Assembly: GCA_047495785.1 (NCBI GenBank)
Contig: JBLDXI010000011.1
Coordinates: 1,884,905 to 1,948,904, forward strand
Reading direction: 5' to 3'
Length of the DNA stretch: 64,000 bases
Source: Lepidodermella squamata
Taxonomy: Eukaryota; Gastrotricha
The notes under the pieces are model-generated. The model saw nothing but the letters and a program-made list of their open reading frames with translations. It was not told where the DNA came from and searched no databases. Shown one piece after another: positions 10,971 to 23,400 of this stretch (position 1 is the stretch's first letter; each line of letters begins with the position of its first letter). The position numbers were made by a program, and so were the translations under genes.

Positions 10971-12613
10971 GATGCTCGTAAGGCTTGTAGATGTAGCGAG
11001 ATGTACGCAGGGCTTTATGCCGTGGAGCTTTTTTATTGAGATGAATGCGAGAAGGTTTTTACGTTTTGTTTTTGAGCACCCGGCCATTACGCGTGCTCGT
11101 GAGCGAGGTGAGCTGGCAGGGCACCCACTACGAGCGTGTGCAGGTACCTACTATAGCTAGTCTCGCTCACACGCACGCGCATTAGAGCATGAATAACGGC
11201 GTTTATATTTCCATGTCGCAGGGTATCATCAGCACGCCCGGGTGGCATACAGGATTGAATGCTGAAATGACACCCTTCCGCTTTTAGTTGAGATTTTAAT
11301 TTGTATTTTATGACCTGGAAATGAATTTTATGGCTTTAAATCTTATTTCACCGGAATGTATAAGATGCTAGGTAAGTGGTCAAATTCAAATCGGATTTCT
11401 ACTATTATATAAGCGGATGGAGTTCAGTGTTCAAGGAAAACCCACAAATGCCCCAAAATTCCGAATTCCTAGATGCATAGACAACACTGTAACAGATAGG
11501 AAGCAAACGATTGCGAAAAGCGCGGCACGCGACCACTTTTTGTATCACCCAACGCCCTATCCGCCCATTATGAAATTAATTAGTATTAAAGACAAGTGGA
11601 CCAAATATTCATCTTTCACATTTTTTTAAATTCGTCAGAAAATTACTAGATTTCGGTCTATCGAAAGAGCCCAGGTAGACTATGCAGGCTCGCATAGTTA
11701 TTTTTCTAGCATTTGTTGAAAACAGCTGTTTTCGAGATTTTCGGCAAAACTGTCATTCTTCTGCCGCGGATGGGCCATCCGGAAATTGTTGAAAATTCTA
11801 AGAAAAATTGTTTGTCCATGTTGACCATTTTCTCTATCCAACGATATAAAACTTGTCCCGTAACTATTTCATTTTGATTTTCGGGCTCGATAAATTATTT
11901 TTGCTGAATATATTTGGGAAGAGGCAACGCGGCGAGAGAATTCACGGGTTCAGGACTTTAAAATACCTTCTTATTCGAAGTATTGTTTGTCATGAAAGTT
12001 GGGCACGACAGTTTTGGTTGAATCAGTCAAAAGCTTGACCATAGACCTAATGTGGCTTCGTTCCCACCCCAAAACGTTTGTTCCCGTCCTTGTCCAATGC
12101 ATAACAAAATGTCACGCCGGCCCATGCGTCTGTTTTTGTGGAATACCGCTTCCTGCTTACTACAGGTATTGATTCTTCATAGAATCGCCTCTAAAAGGAT
12201 GGGAGATAATTGGAATTTATATTCATTGGATCAAAAACTCAAAAACTGATTTTATTAAAAAAGTTATCTTTGTATAATCCGGACAACTATCGTGCACCTT
12301 AATCTTAATCACCCTAATCAAAGCCCGAGCTATACAAAGAACATTACAAATAACACTGTACATAATCAAGCAATTATGTCCTGTACTGTAAAGAGACTAA
12401 AAAGACTTGAAAGATCGCAACAATTTGAATACAAATGCATAAATCCAGTGGTTCGAGATGGATTATTCGTAAAAAGGTTGGATATTCTTCATTGATCTCG
12501 AGATAGTGAAGCACTATTTGGCCCAGTATGACTTTTCACGAATTTCACCGTGTATAATTCCACAATCATATGAGAGTTCAAGCAAGAAATGTCCGCGCAA
12601 CGGTTTGAAACCT
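10971..12613. other. Intergenic, no recognisable gene
   Basis: This holds the presumed promoter side of the GT6 gene and short chance frames on both strands. I see no repeat with clear ends. Confidence 0.45.
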
Positions 12614-14628
12614 CTATATCACCGTGACGAACAAGAGGCATAGCACTGCGAACAAAATTCCAGCCGCATAATTTCGATTGGCACCACTGGTTGAGTCGCT
12701 GGCAGATTTACCGGAAGAAGCAGTAACGAGTTTAGGCTGGCCATTAGGCCCATCTCTATTGCAGTCAAGTCCAACAGCAGCAGTTGGTGGAGATCGACAA
12801 GCTTCGGTTATTTGCCTCATTTCCTTCGCCGTCAAGGGGGAATCGTAGATCGTAACACAGGCCATATTGTCATTTTCCATCAAACCGTACTTTGTATTGT
12901 TCTCGCGATCTAACGCTCCTCCGATTACAATCGATGGCACCCATTGAATGGCTGAGTCTGATGCGTAAAACAGCTTCCGATCGACAGTGGTTGAATTCGA
13001 GTACATTGTATTCATATCGAATTTAATTTTCGAGTAGTCTAAAATAATCAGCGTGCTGGTTTTATAAAATTGGTAAACCGTCAACTTCTGATCGCTTGAA
13101 TTGTAAGTCACGCCATAAAACTTCCACGCATAGCACAATTCCGGGATAGCTAGAGACGCTGCAACCCTGCTGGTTCTTTTATCGAAAACTTTGACATGAA
13201 GCGTGTAGTCTGTTGCGCAATGAAGCGTGAGAAATGAGTTCGCCAGCTCCATCTCAAACAGTCCGCTGGGCCGGCCATCACGCCAAGCTGGATTTCCACT
13301 ACCTCCGCCGCCCACACTTGTGAAGAACGAGACAGAGAATCCGGCTGGTTTCAGCGGTATCATAGTCTTATAAGCAGCCAAGGTTGTATTTTCGCCAGGA
13401 GACATGTCACTGCAGCAGTAACCGACTGCAAAGCTGAAGTAGGCGGAATCTTCTCCATAAGGCGAACTAGTCTCCAGTGATGCACCGTACGATCTGCTAT
13501 CCGGCTTGATTCCACAAATTGTGTCGTTCAGTTGCGATGTTTTGTCCAGATAAGGAGCAAATACAAGAGATTTAGGTTGCGGCCATGCTACGCCGAGTTG
13601 AACTGAAACGATTAAGATATTTAATTTTAGCTACCATAATTTTTTTAAATATTTGGATCTGATATCAAACGACTTGGATTTTTCACCACGCGTTATTTCA
13701 GTTTCAGCTCCAGAATGAATTAATTATAGAAATATCTCTAGTTTCCAATCTGCCATTGAACATACCGTTTCCGTCACGCTTGCAGTCAACTGTCGAGGAT
13801 ATCTTTGGAGCTTCGCGGCAAGATTCCAGCAATTGCCCGATTTCACTCGAATTCAGGGCTGCGGTGAACATCGAGAAGCAGAACAAGTTGTGTCCGGGTC
13901 GGAATCCCCATTCTCGGTAAGCATCCCTATCCAAAGCATCAGCCAGCATCAACTGACTCCAATCTCCGCCGATCTGCAGAGGTTTAGGCATTTTGCCGGA
14001 GACCGACTTTGATAAATTGGCCTTAGGATCAATGACATAAGCCGTCAGTTGGCCCGCGGAGCTATCGTGGGATATCGCGAAAAACCGCCAACTATCCACC
14101 CCACATACACTTGAGACGTTGAGCCTGATTGTCATATTTATATCGTCCTTGTCAAAAACTTTGACGATAAGGTCTTTCGAAAAGCAGACAGCTGTTAAGA
14201 AGGACTTGTCGGTTTCAAGTTCCAGTAAACCAGCAGCAGTGTCGGACAATGATTTCAGGTAAAACGATAGCGTGAAGCTAGGCTTTATCGGAACAGGGCG
14301 ATAGATCGTTAAGTAGTCCCAATTTCTTCCAATGTCTGTACTCAACGAGTACGAACCAGTTAGATCCCCGAACGGGTTGTTTCCTGGGACAAATGCGGCA
14401 AAAGAGCTCGTGTTTACTGGAGCTAGGTTGCAAATTCTGTCGTTCAAATCGTTGTTTCTGTCCATCTGGGCATGGAATACTAAAGCATCGAGTTTTGGCC
14501 ACCAAGCAGTGGCGGCTGAAGAACATTCATACCGCGAAAACAGTTAACATTTCAAATTTTGAAATAAATTCGTGCATGAACTTACCTGGCGCTAAACAGC
14601 AGGCGATCGTTAACACTAAAAGGTTCAT
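12614..14628 (-). CDS. GPI-anchored double LamG-like protein (LamG-1)
   Basis: Exons on the - strand are 14628-14586 (signal peptide MNLLVLTIACCLAPG), 14515-13766 and 13602-12614, giving 593 aa. Exon 2 encodes one LamG/concanavalin-A-like domain (YLTIYRPVPIKPSFTLSFYL, LLELETDKSFLTAVC, FAISHDSSAGQLTAYVID, ALDRDAYREWGF). Exon 3 encodes a second (SGLFEMELANSFLTLHC, VTYNSSDQKLTVYQFYK, IGGALDRENNTKYGLMEN, IYDSPLTAKEMRQITEAC). It ends in a GPI-type tail (NYAAGILFAVLCLLFVTVI). Many N-glycosylation sites are present. LamG folds usually bind glycans or matrix; the ligand here is unknown. All three exons are open and the splice phases (1,1) agree with the paralogues. Confidence 0.8.
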
Positions 14629-14749
14629 CCTGAAGTATTTAATAGATAATTACCACGAATCAATTTAGCTTGTTGTTGAGCTAAACCGTGAGAAAAAAAT
14701 TCAGCACAGTAGCCTTCTAAATAAAGCAGAACGATACATAAGTAAAAGC

Positions 14750-14935
14750 TATTGACACAGCTTTCTTGTGTTCTACAAGGCCTAAAGCCTATATTTATAC
14801 TTGCTGATGACGTTTAAACGAATTCACGGCACGATGTCGTATAAGAAAAGGTGTGATTCAATATGCCCACAGGTATAATGCCAGCGGTGGTGCCAGAAAA
14901 TATATAGCGGTTATTTTTTTGTATCGTGGGAGGGC
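14750..14935 (-). promoter_or_regulatory. Conserved upstream module of LamG genes (LamG-1 copy)
   Basis: Blocks ATTGACACAGC near 14753 and TGTGATTCAATATGCCCA through CAGCGGTGGTGCC near 14850-14895 recur upstream of LamG-4 (50950-51160, in inverse orientation as the gene is inverted). Parts recur upstream of LamG-3 (29880-30000) and in an orphan copy at 34385-34510. Conservation outside coding sequence suggests either shared promoter elements or simply recent duplication. Confidence 0.5.
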
Positions 14936-15734
14936 TTTCACTTTAATTCAGAGCACACAACAAGTTTCCAATTTTTTCTATATACAGCTTAACTACTACG
15001 TAACTACTTCGGTAAAAGAAAAAAGTAGAATTAATCACGAAAAAATATCCTGAAATCCTGAATTATCCGAAAAATGACACATACAGCGGTTAACAATTAA
15101 CCAGCCTTGTATCTTATATTCGAAGCCTACACGCCGAAAAAAAGCACGCCTGTAGCCGCGGAGAATTTCTAACAGTTTATAAATCCGAGAGGCATCTCGC
15201 CTGCTGATGAGCCCACCGGAAAAATTTTAAATCGTTTTAGTCCTTCCATAAGTCGACTTCACATAGACGCGTGCACCTCAATCGTGATTTGCGTGGCCCT
15301 TGAATCAGGGTGATTAAAGGGCTCAGTTACCACCACCATCATGTGCAGACTTTTCGGATTTCAAACACCAAAACTGATTGCTGAATTACAAGCATTGAAT
15401 TAAATTTGGTGACCGTGAATTTTTTTTTACTCATTTTGTTTCGATTCAATTTTTTGACGGACGAGAACTGTTGACGCGGTTGCACGTTAAAATTCAGTTA
15501 ACGGGAAAATTGGTGCTGCATCAAAATTTCGAAATTACCCACGCACAAGAGCACGTTTTCGAATTCAGTTGCATCACCAACGGATGAGCACGCCGAGTTG
15601 GCATACAAGACACAAGCTGTCACTTTAATGTAACAATGCTCGTTTACTTGTCAAAAAACGAGTTCAAAAAATGTCGAACAGAGAATGTCGGTCAGTGTTG
15701 ATTTTTTTATTGGGTTTGAACATCGTTTTTAAAC

Positions 15735-16283
15735 ATGGAAACCGACACTTCAATCGACGGCGCCGGTTTCAGGCGAGGTCGTTGCAAGGAGCCAAATTGT
15801 GATTGTACATTTGTACGCTCAGAAGCGAACAAGTTTAGCTGCGCCGCTTGTGGGTGCCTATCCGGTCGCCATGCCAAGCAGTACGAAACAGGTAAATTTT
15901 CCCAACATTTAAATCGTATATTTGTATCTACAACATGAAAGTTTTCGAATTTTTTATTTTTAAATTCTATTCGAAATTCTATTCCGCTATAAAATCTGTC
16001 TGATAGAAAACATATTAAATTTCCCAATTCTATTTCAGACCGTGCCATTTCGCGGGACTAACCGCGGGCGAGTGGAAACAGCTTTATAACCTGTTTTTTA
16101 AAGAGCTTTTTAGAGCTTTTCCTAATGCCAACATTTGGCTACAGCCACGAAATGGGACTGCGGTCCTTACGGATCATGCACGTAGGGTTGGTTTTTCCGT
16201 ATCCACCTTAATAAAACTATTTATTTTTCCATGTCATTTCAGGCTCCCTTCCAGTCTGTCTGCACGGCGCTTGTCCGATCTAG
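15735..16283 (+). pseudogene. Small Cys-motif protein, three possible exons, frame not closed
   Basis: The ATG at 15735 starts RRGRCKEPNCDCTFVRSEAN...FSCAACGCLSGRHAKQYET, a compact C..C.C...C..CGC..GRH zinc-binding-like motif. A good donor follows at 15891. Using the acceptor at 16039 gives a stop after seven codons (59 aa in all). A different frame of the second exon stays open (CHFAGLTAGEWKQLYNLFFKE) and looks like a continuation of the domain. It splices at 16181/16243 and ends at 16283. The frame mismatch suggests a one-base lesion or a junction I have misread. The domain family is not identified. Confidence 0.4.
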
Positions 16284-17572
16284 GCGGCAAACCAGCCGCA
16301 AGCGAAACGCTACAACCGCTTCAGCCTACGCCGGCAACGGAAACAATCGAAACAATCGAAAGGGCCGGCCGACTTCCATGACCCTACTGGCCGCCATTGC
16401 TGCTGGCACTTCCGCGTCGAGTTCGCAATCGTCGAAAACAGCCCTGGACGGCAAAATCTCTGCGTGTTGTTTTCTTCGCATAAGTCTTAGTGAGACCGCC
16501 AGCATGGTACTCTGCACAAATTGCTCCCAGCCGTGTCATCGCGCTCAAAGTTGTCAAACGAAGCATGACGTCTTCTGCGCCTATCTACCGCACCTATCTG
16601 TCCTGGGCCAGTGACAGCTCACGTCAGCTCAATTATGTCATTAACTAACAATTAACACCAACTGTACTAACAGATACCTAAATGGCTTACTGATTTTACC
16701 TAACTTTTTTTAATCACCTACTTAATTTTGCATATCCGATATAACACCTACATACCTTAATACCCCCGAGCTAATAAATAGCTCACTGATTTTACCTGGC
16801 TGATTAATTTTGGACATTAATAAGGCGCTTTTCAATAAAATCACGTTTTGCTAAAATGCGACTGTTTTGACAAGCTTTTTGATACTGGAACCGTAATATT
16901 GCCCTGAAAATCCGGCTGCTCGTGGTGTATCCGAATAATTTCAATAACGCTTACACGCGTACAGCAGTAAAATCAGTTGGGCCTGCTGATGCACTAGCAT
17001 AAATGAAACTAAGGCTACAGCTGTGTTGCCATTTGAATGAATATAGTGCTGTACGCGTATTGCCTAATTCGAATTCAGCAACAGAATCAACGCGTACAGA
17101 AGCTCTTGCCAGCAAGGCTAGGCGTGAGAAAACTTTCTTCGCACACGGCTAGAGTTACATAGCTGTAGCCGCGCTTTATTTCGGCGTGTATAATAGTTTT
17201 CGCTGTAACGTAATGCTTCGCGTAATGTTTCGAATGAATGAGTTAACTAACTTCCTCCTGCAACTCAGGCATCAGATCAGGACACAGCCACTTCAGCAAT
17301 TTTCTAGGCAATAACACGTGGTTTTTTAGTTTCAATTAAAATATTGCGCAAAAAACTTCATTGCGAAGAAAGGACAAAACAAAAAGCTTTTCGTTTTCGT
17401 TCTCATGGATAGAGAAAAAATCGATCAAAAATTGTTATACGAAGGAAATACGCGATACAGCGCGTTTTTTCAGGCTAATGTGAGTCCGGAAATATGCAAG
17501 GCAAGGTAGGATGGGCTTAATCACATCAGATGAGAGTTCAAGCATGAGATGTAAACGCAACGGTTTGAAAGT
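16284..17572. other. Intergenic, nothing recognisable
   Basis: This stretch is AT-rich, with loosely repeated CTGATTTTACCT segments near 16690 and 16785. No gene is supported. Confidence 0.4.
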
Positions 17573-19490
17573 CTATATCACCGTGACGAACAAGAGGCAT
17601 AGCACTGCGAACAAAATTCCAGCCGCATAATTTCGATTGGCACCACTGGTGGATCCGCTAGCAGATTTACTGGAGGAAGTAACGAGTTTAGGCTTTCCAT
17701 TCGGCCCATCTCTGTTGCAGTCGAGCCCAACAGCAGCAGTTGGTGGAGATCGGCAAGCTTCGGTTACTTGCCGCATTTCCTTCGCCGACAGGGGTGAATC
17801 ATAGACTGAGACACAGGCTATGTTGTCGTTCGCAATCATACCATACTGGATATTGGTCACGCGATCTAAAACTCCTCCGACAACAATTGATGGCACCCAT
17901 TGAATGGCCGAGTCTGATGCGTAGAACAGCTTACGATCGACAGATGTCGAATTCGAGCCCAAGCTATTCATATCATATCCAAGTTTCGAGTAGTCGAAAA
18001 CAAAAAGAGTGCTCGATTTATGAAATTGGAAAATCGTCAATTTCTGATCGCTTGAATTATAAGTAAGTCCAATGAAATTCCACTCCCAGCAGAGATTTGG
18101 GACAGCCAGAGATGCCGCGGCACTACTGTTCCTTTTGTCGTAAACTTTGACATTAAGCATGAAGTCCTCTGAGCAATGAAGCGTGAGAAACGAGTTTCCT
18201 AGCTCCATTTCAAACAGTCCGATAAGCCTACCACCGCGCCGAGATGAAGGGCTTCCAAAACCATCGCGGTTCGAATTCGCGAAGAAAGAGACAGAAAATC
18301 CGGATGGTTTCAACGGCACCATCGATTTGTAGTAGGCCAAGGTTCTATTTTTAGTACTAGCCATTGCACTGCAGCACTGTCCAGTCATGAAGCTGTAATA
18401 GCCTGAAAATTGTCCGTAGGGCGAATACTCATCTAGAGAGGCACTTTGCGATCGGCTATACGGCGCGACCCCGCAAATTGTGTCGTTCAATCGCGAAATA
18501 TCGCCAAGGTACGGGGCAAATACTAGAGAATTAGGGTTTGGCCAAGGAACGCCGAGTTGAACTACAAGAAACAAATTATTCGTGTATTTCATTCAGTTAT
18601 CGAATGTCTTACCATTCCCCTCGCGCTTGCAATCAGTTCCGGATGATCCCCGAGGAGCTTCGCGGCAGGCTTCCGGCAACTGGCTGATTTCGTTCTCATT
18701 TAAGGCGGCGTTGAACATCGAGAAACAAAATAAGTTCTGGCCAGTTCCGAAACCCCATTCCTTATATAAATCCCTATCCAAAGCATCGCCGAGCGTTAGT
18801 TGACTCCATTCTCCACCGATCTGGAAGGGTTTGCTTGTATTACTAGATGCGGATTTCTTTGATTTTCCATTAAGATCGATGACATAAGCCGTCATTTGGT
18901 TTGCTGTGCCATCGTGGGATATCGCGAAATACCGCCAAATATTATCACCACAAGTGCTTGAGACGTTGAGCTTGACAGTGGCATTAATGTCATCCTTGTC
19001 GAAAACTTTGACAATTAGGTCATTTGACAGGCATGTAGCTGTTAGAAATGACTTGTCGGTTTCAAATTCAAGTATTCCAGCGCCAGAACTAACTAAAGAT
19101 AGGTAAAACGATATTGTGAAGCTTTGTTTTATCGGAACAGGACGATAGATCGTCAGATAGTTCCATTTCTTCCCAATGCTTGGACTTTGAGAGTACGAAC
19201 CAGCTTGAGAGCCAAACGGGTTTTTGCTAGCGTCGAATGCGGCGAAAGCACTTGTGTTTACTGGAGCCAGGTTGCAAATTCTGTCGTTCAAATCTTTGTC
19301 TCTATCCATGTGGGCATGGACTCGAGGCTAAGGACTCGAGTTTCGGCCAAGCTGTGGCTGCTGTCGAACCTTCAATTAAAAAGACGGGTTTAGTTAAAAT
19401 CTTAATTACATTTGATATTCACGCTTGAATGATTTTACCTGATACCAAATACCCGATTGTTAATACTAGAAGGTTAGACGGTTTCAGCAT
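17573..19490 (-). CDS. GPI-anchored double LamG-like protein (LamG-2), exon 2 start altered
   Basis: Exon 1 is 19490-19439 (signal MLKPSNLLVLTIGYLVSG). Exon 3 is 18561-17573, the same length as in LamG-1. Exon 2 ends at 18613. The usual exon 2 acceptor (CGACAG, near 19365) leads to a stop because four extra bases (a CTCGAG-type duplication at 19310-19335) shift the frame. A new AG created by that insertion (19322-19321) would restart exon 2 at 19320 in the right phase. That gives about 582 aa that lack some ten residues after the signal peptide. Both LamG domains are otherwise open and the GPI tail matches LamG-1. The gene is either rescued by the shifted splice site or newly inactivated. Confidence 0.7.
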
Positions 19491-20650
19491 GATACAATTG
19501 AGCGAGTTGATTTAAAAAATCGATGAAACGTCGCTAGCCAGGTAAAATAAAGCGTTGTAGCCCTATAAATCACATACAATTATATTATAACTGATATCAA
19601 CGCAGATTTTGATGGCTTTATAGGCATAGAGCATAGAGAATCTATTACGTGCCACTGCGTTGTAGAGGTAAAAGAAATTAGCATTTTGCTTTAAATTCTT
19701 GACATTTTTTATAACATTATACAACTCGTGGCCAATATTGCCTGATAGATAATGTCAATATCTCCACTATTTTCTTGTAAAAAATGGCGTTGTAACCTGT
19801 GAGCGTGCCGTGCCTTATGACACAGTCATATGTGACAGACTTTCAATCGCACACACATTGCATTACACATTACTATAAAGCAATTTTCTTCATCTCTTCA
19901 TAGCAATAACACGTATTTGCTTAAGGCTGCCTGTAAAGAAAATTCCCGCCACATTATGATGAGTGCTCGGCATGATAACTGGCCGATTTTAACCATGCTA
20001 AAATGTATAATGCCACTGGTGACATTAGAAATTTCTTTTAGTGGAAGATATTATTTTTTATTCCATGGTGGTTTTTGATGAAACATTCCCTACACGCGCT
20101 GATGTAAGGGCTAAGCTTCAGTTAAATATTTTTATAAAAACCCAAGTGACAGGTATTTTATAAGGAATGAATAAACAGACATAATTATAATAATAATATT
20201 AATAATAATACTATTTTGAGTTTTGGAAATTCTAAAATCCCTGTTGCAGAAGCAAATTTTAGATAACTAAGACCCATTATCTGCAATTATTGGTCATTTA
20301 TTTTAGCCTGCTGTTACCTATTTCGATATTTTCGTTCGATGGATTTGGATAAAATTGAACAATAAACAATTCATCACCATGAAACTATATGAAACTATAT
20401 GATGAAACTGTAGGTATCATCGATTTCTGTTCGGAGCGAAAGCTGCTGTTTCAGATAATCAAAAGCTAGCTTTAATGATTCAACGTTAAACGTTCAACAG
20501 TTGCATGCTTATGAGTAATCTCCCTGGAGATATCGCATAACTCAGCGAATCAAGAAATTTCAAGAAATGCAAGAAAAACGCAAGAAAATGGAAGCTAGCA
20601 TTTCTAATACTTATATATCCATGTTAATTTATAATAACTCATATTTTCTC
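19491..20650. other. LamG-2 upstream region, AT-rich
   Basis: A weak match to the LamG upstream module (TATAATGCCACTGGTGACATTAG near 20006) is present, followed by an AAT-type microsatellite at about 20185-20212. No gene is seen. Confidence 0.4.
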
Positions 20651-20654
20651 GTTT

Positions 20655-21040
20655 AACAAGCAGCAGCGTGGATTTGTAAACAGCCCTGGGACTTACATCA
20701 ATTCAACAATTGTTAACGGTGTTCTCAAAAAAGCAAAAACAGACAAGTCGGATTGTGTTGTCGTATTTTTAGATCTCGCGAAAGCTTTCGATAATATAGG
20801 CTTTGAACACATTAGGAAAAAGCTATATTCGCTACCAATCCCGACGCTTTTACGGCGATCCATCTTTTCCCTCTTATTCAGCAATTCGACACAGGTAGAA
20901 TCCAATGGCTCAAAATCCAAATCTATCTGCTTCAATCGCGGTGTCATGCAAGGATCGCCGATATCCCAATCCGTGTTCAACTTATGCATCGATTTTGTCA
21001 TTAGAGAATTGGCTGACAAGAAAAATAAGTGATATGTATG
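20655..21040 (+). pseudogene. R2-like LINE reverse transcriptase, 5' part
   Basis: The + strand frame reads QQRGFVNSPGTYINSTIVNG, then VVVFLDLAKAFDNIG (RT motif A) and GVMQGSPISQSVFNLCIDFV (motif B). A TGA follows, caused by an apparent one-base slip in the A-rich AAGAAAAATAAG run. The frame continues at 22025 after a DNA transposon insertion. The motifs are those of R2-type non-LTR retrotransposons. The copy is truncated at the 5' side and inactive. Confidence 0.75.
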
Positions 21041-22024
21041 TGTCGTATGTAAAGTTGATAATCATGTAATGTTGATAATACATAGCAAGATTTCATGTAA
21101 TGTTGATAATACATATGTATTCTTGATAAAACATGTCAAATGGCTATCTAATGTGGATAATACATGAAAAGTCTCATTTATTCTTGATAAAACATAAAAA
21201 ATCAGTAACAATACGCCATGTAAAGTAGGTAACAGGTGCTGTAGTGGTCGCGTGTTTGATCTGGACGCGTGTCAGTGGTCTCATGGAGATGGAATGAGAT
21301 CATTTTCACATTTGAACATTTCAACCCTTGAAAACATGGCTTCTAGCTCAAATGAAAATGAAGAAGATGTCGCCATCTCAGTCAAGTCTGTTTTGGGGAC
21401 TGTTGTTTTAAAAGTCTGCTTCATTGAGCATTTTACGGAGAAAGGGGCTACGCAAAATAGCAAGGCCCACTCCGAAGAAAGCCTAGCTGAGCTGGCTGCT
21501 CAAGTCAAAGTGGCAGCGGAGAAATCCTCAAGAAAACCGCGTGATTACAGGTAATTTCCCTTCGAAACCTTTTACCTAAAAATTTTACTCAATTGTTCAA
21601 TTCAGGTTGGTAAAGAAGTACGAGGTGATAACTCTAGGAGGACGCGAACGGCTCATTTTGAAACGGCAGGATTCAACTTCCAAGAAGGTGTTCGTTGGAA
21701 GTTTGGGAGAAGTTTTCGACGCGATTCACGCCACTCACATCGACCTGGGTCACTGTGGAAGAATGAGCTTATCTGCAACAGCAGGTGCCACCCCGGAAAG
21801 AGTTGTGACAATCTTAACTGTGAATAATACAATTATCCACTTTCCATGGTCATTAGATGCTGATTTGATATTTTTTATCAATAATAAATGACAATGATCA
21901 TGTAGTTCGCATAATAAATGGCCATTTGACATGTTTTATCAAGAATACATATGTATTATCAACATTACATGAAATCTTGCTATGTATTATCAACACTAAA
22001 TGATTATCAACTTTACATACGACA
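21041..22024 (+). mobile_element. Ginger-like DNA transposon, 984 bp, carrying an integrase-type fragment
   Basis: Near-identical ~104-bp terminal inverted repeats (21041-21144 and 21921-22024) begin TGTCGTATGTAAAGTTGATA. They are flanked by a 4-bp duplication TATG (21037-21040 and 22025-22028). The repeats contain internal GATAATACAT units. TGT ends and 4-bp duplications recall the Ginger group, whose transposase derives from integrase. The cargo frame has an integrase zinc-binding-like segment, which supports this. The superfamily call is inference; the ends are directly visible. Confidence 0.7.
21336..21831 (+). CDS. KRBA2/integrase-like fragment inside the TIR element
   Basis: Exons at about 21336-21550 and 21606-21831 are separated by a ~55-bp GT-AG intron. 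The product includes VVLKVCFIEHFTEKGA, KKYEVITLGGRERLILKR and EVFDAIHATHIDLGHCGRMS. The last resembles the His-rich start of the HHCC zinc-binding domain that precedes integrase cores in KRBA2-like and Gypsy/Ginger-derived proteins. It stops soon after (TILTVNNT), so no catalytic DDE core is present. It looks like a truncated transposase gene in a non-autonomous element. The first ATG could also be upstream at 21252. Confidence 0.5.
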
Positions 22025-22300
22025 TATGGATTTCGAATTGCAGAGGACATGGACTCCGTTTCAGTTCTTGGCTTCGCCGATGATACTACTCCAATTGCTA
22101 ATAGCCGCGAATCTGCATGCATTCTAGTCAGAATGTTTTCTGAAATCGATTTGGACGTTAATGTTCGCAAATGCAAAGCCATCGTCGTTGAAAATAGCGA
22201 ATTGTCGACGGATCCATTGATAATAGACGAAGATCAAACAATTCCTGTTCTGCACCCTACGGAGACTATCAAATATCTTGGAGTGACATTTACTGAGTAG
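22025..22300 (+). pseudogene. R2-like LINE reverse transcriptase, 3' part
   Basis: This continues the RT interrupted at 21040: YGFRIAEDMDSVSVLGFADD carries the catalytic F/YADD motif C, then NVRKCKAIVV and TIKYLGVTF. A stop follows at 22300, with no recognisable C-terminal endonuclease. It is an inactive fragment. Confidence 0.75.
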
Positions 22301-22506
22301 TTGACGTTTGATCTTTTGAAGTTCTTTATTTTCAACCGAGAAATATTTCGGTAACCTTATCATTCATGTCAATATTCAGACTCGTGATATTTTTTTCTGC
22401 TGTACTGCTTTGCGAGACTTTCAGAAAAGCCGCAGAGTTGCTGGAAGAAATCGATGAATAAATCGAAAAATTCAGTTTCATACACAAATAATGGTCATAT
22501 TATACT

Positions 22507-22651
22507 ACTGTCTTTAGGAGATAATCAAATCGAGCTCCGATTATCCGAGGCCGCAGGCCGAGGATGATCGGAGCGAGTTTGCAGGGACACAAAAGGGTCC
22601 GAGGCCGAAGACCGAGGACTTTTTGTGTCCCGATTAGCTCCTAAAGACAGT
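22507..22651. mobile_element. Short palindromic element, 145 bp
   Basis: Terminal inverted repeats ACTGTCTTTAGGAG (22507-22520) and their complement (22638-22651) enclose repeated GAGGCCG/GGCCGAGGA motifs. It is non-coding, and probably a MITE of unknown superfamily. Confidence 0.6.
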
Positions 22652-23039
22652 TGTAAAATGTTCATTATGCTCCGATGTCACTTTTTCGGCAGGACAAATT
22701 ACGCAACACGTTTTGATGGGAAGACAAAATTGTTTCTTGTGCATTTTGTTTTTTTCGTGCGTCGCTTTTTTATTCAATTATTCATGCTATGATTTTGCTG
22801 CTGTGAGCATAATTGCCTGTTAAAATTTCGCGATTGAACCTATGGAGCAGGTGAAAAACTCGAATTCGAGATTTCGATTCGTTGTGGCAATGACATTTTG
22901 GTCACAGGTATCACAACCTTTTTACATACCTTCATTGCTTATTCTAATAAGGTAGAGATCTATAGAATTGGTTTCTTTCGGTTTTCGCCAAAATTCAGGG
23001 GCGCAACCTTTTAATTTTTGTATGCCGCTTTTGCTTGAT

Positions 23040-23400
23040 TTTCTCATTTTTTTCTGATGCTTCTCCTGTTAGCAGAACCAAATTTACGGTGAGCGGAACC
23101 AAATATGCTGTAGCGGAACCGAATTTGCTGTTAACGGAACCAAATCGAGGCCTGAAATCGATTTTCGGATATTTATTGCGGGTCAAGATTGGCCACAATA
23201 ATTCTGCGGAACCAATGAATTTAGCGCATCATTATCCATAAGACGGAGTGTTCGGTTCAAAATTCATGCTTAGCCTAAAATCCGTAGAAATATTCAAAAA
23301 ATGACTCCTTATTTCGACTTTGGTTCCGCAATAAGGAAAGTAGGTTCCGCCCACAGTAAATTTGCTACCGCTTAAAGATATTCCGTTTCATCTATTGCTG
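23040..23400. repeat. Element with GCGGAACCAAAT repeats (copy 2)
   Basis: Four degenerate ~20-bp units of the type GCGGAACCAAATTTGCTGT lie at 23068-23150. Inverted copies lie at 23320-23385 (TTGGTTCCGC, GTAGGTTCCGCC). The arrangement is typical of subterminal repeats of a non-autonomous transposon and is related to 2680-2915. Confidence 0.55.
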
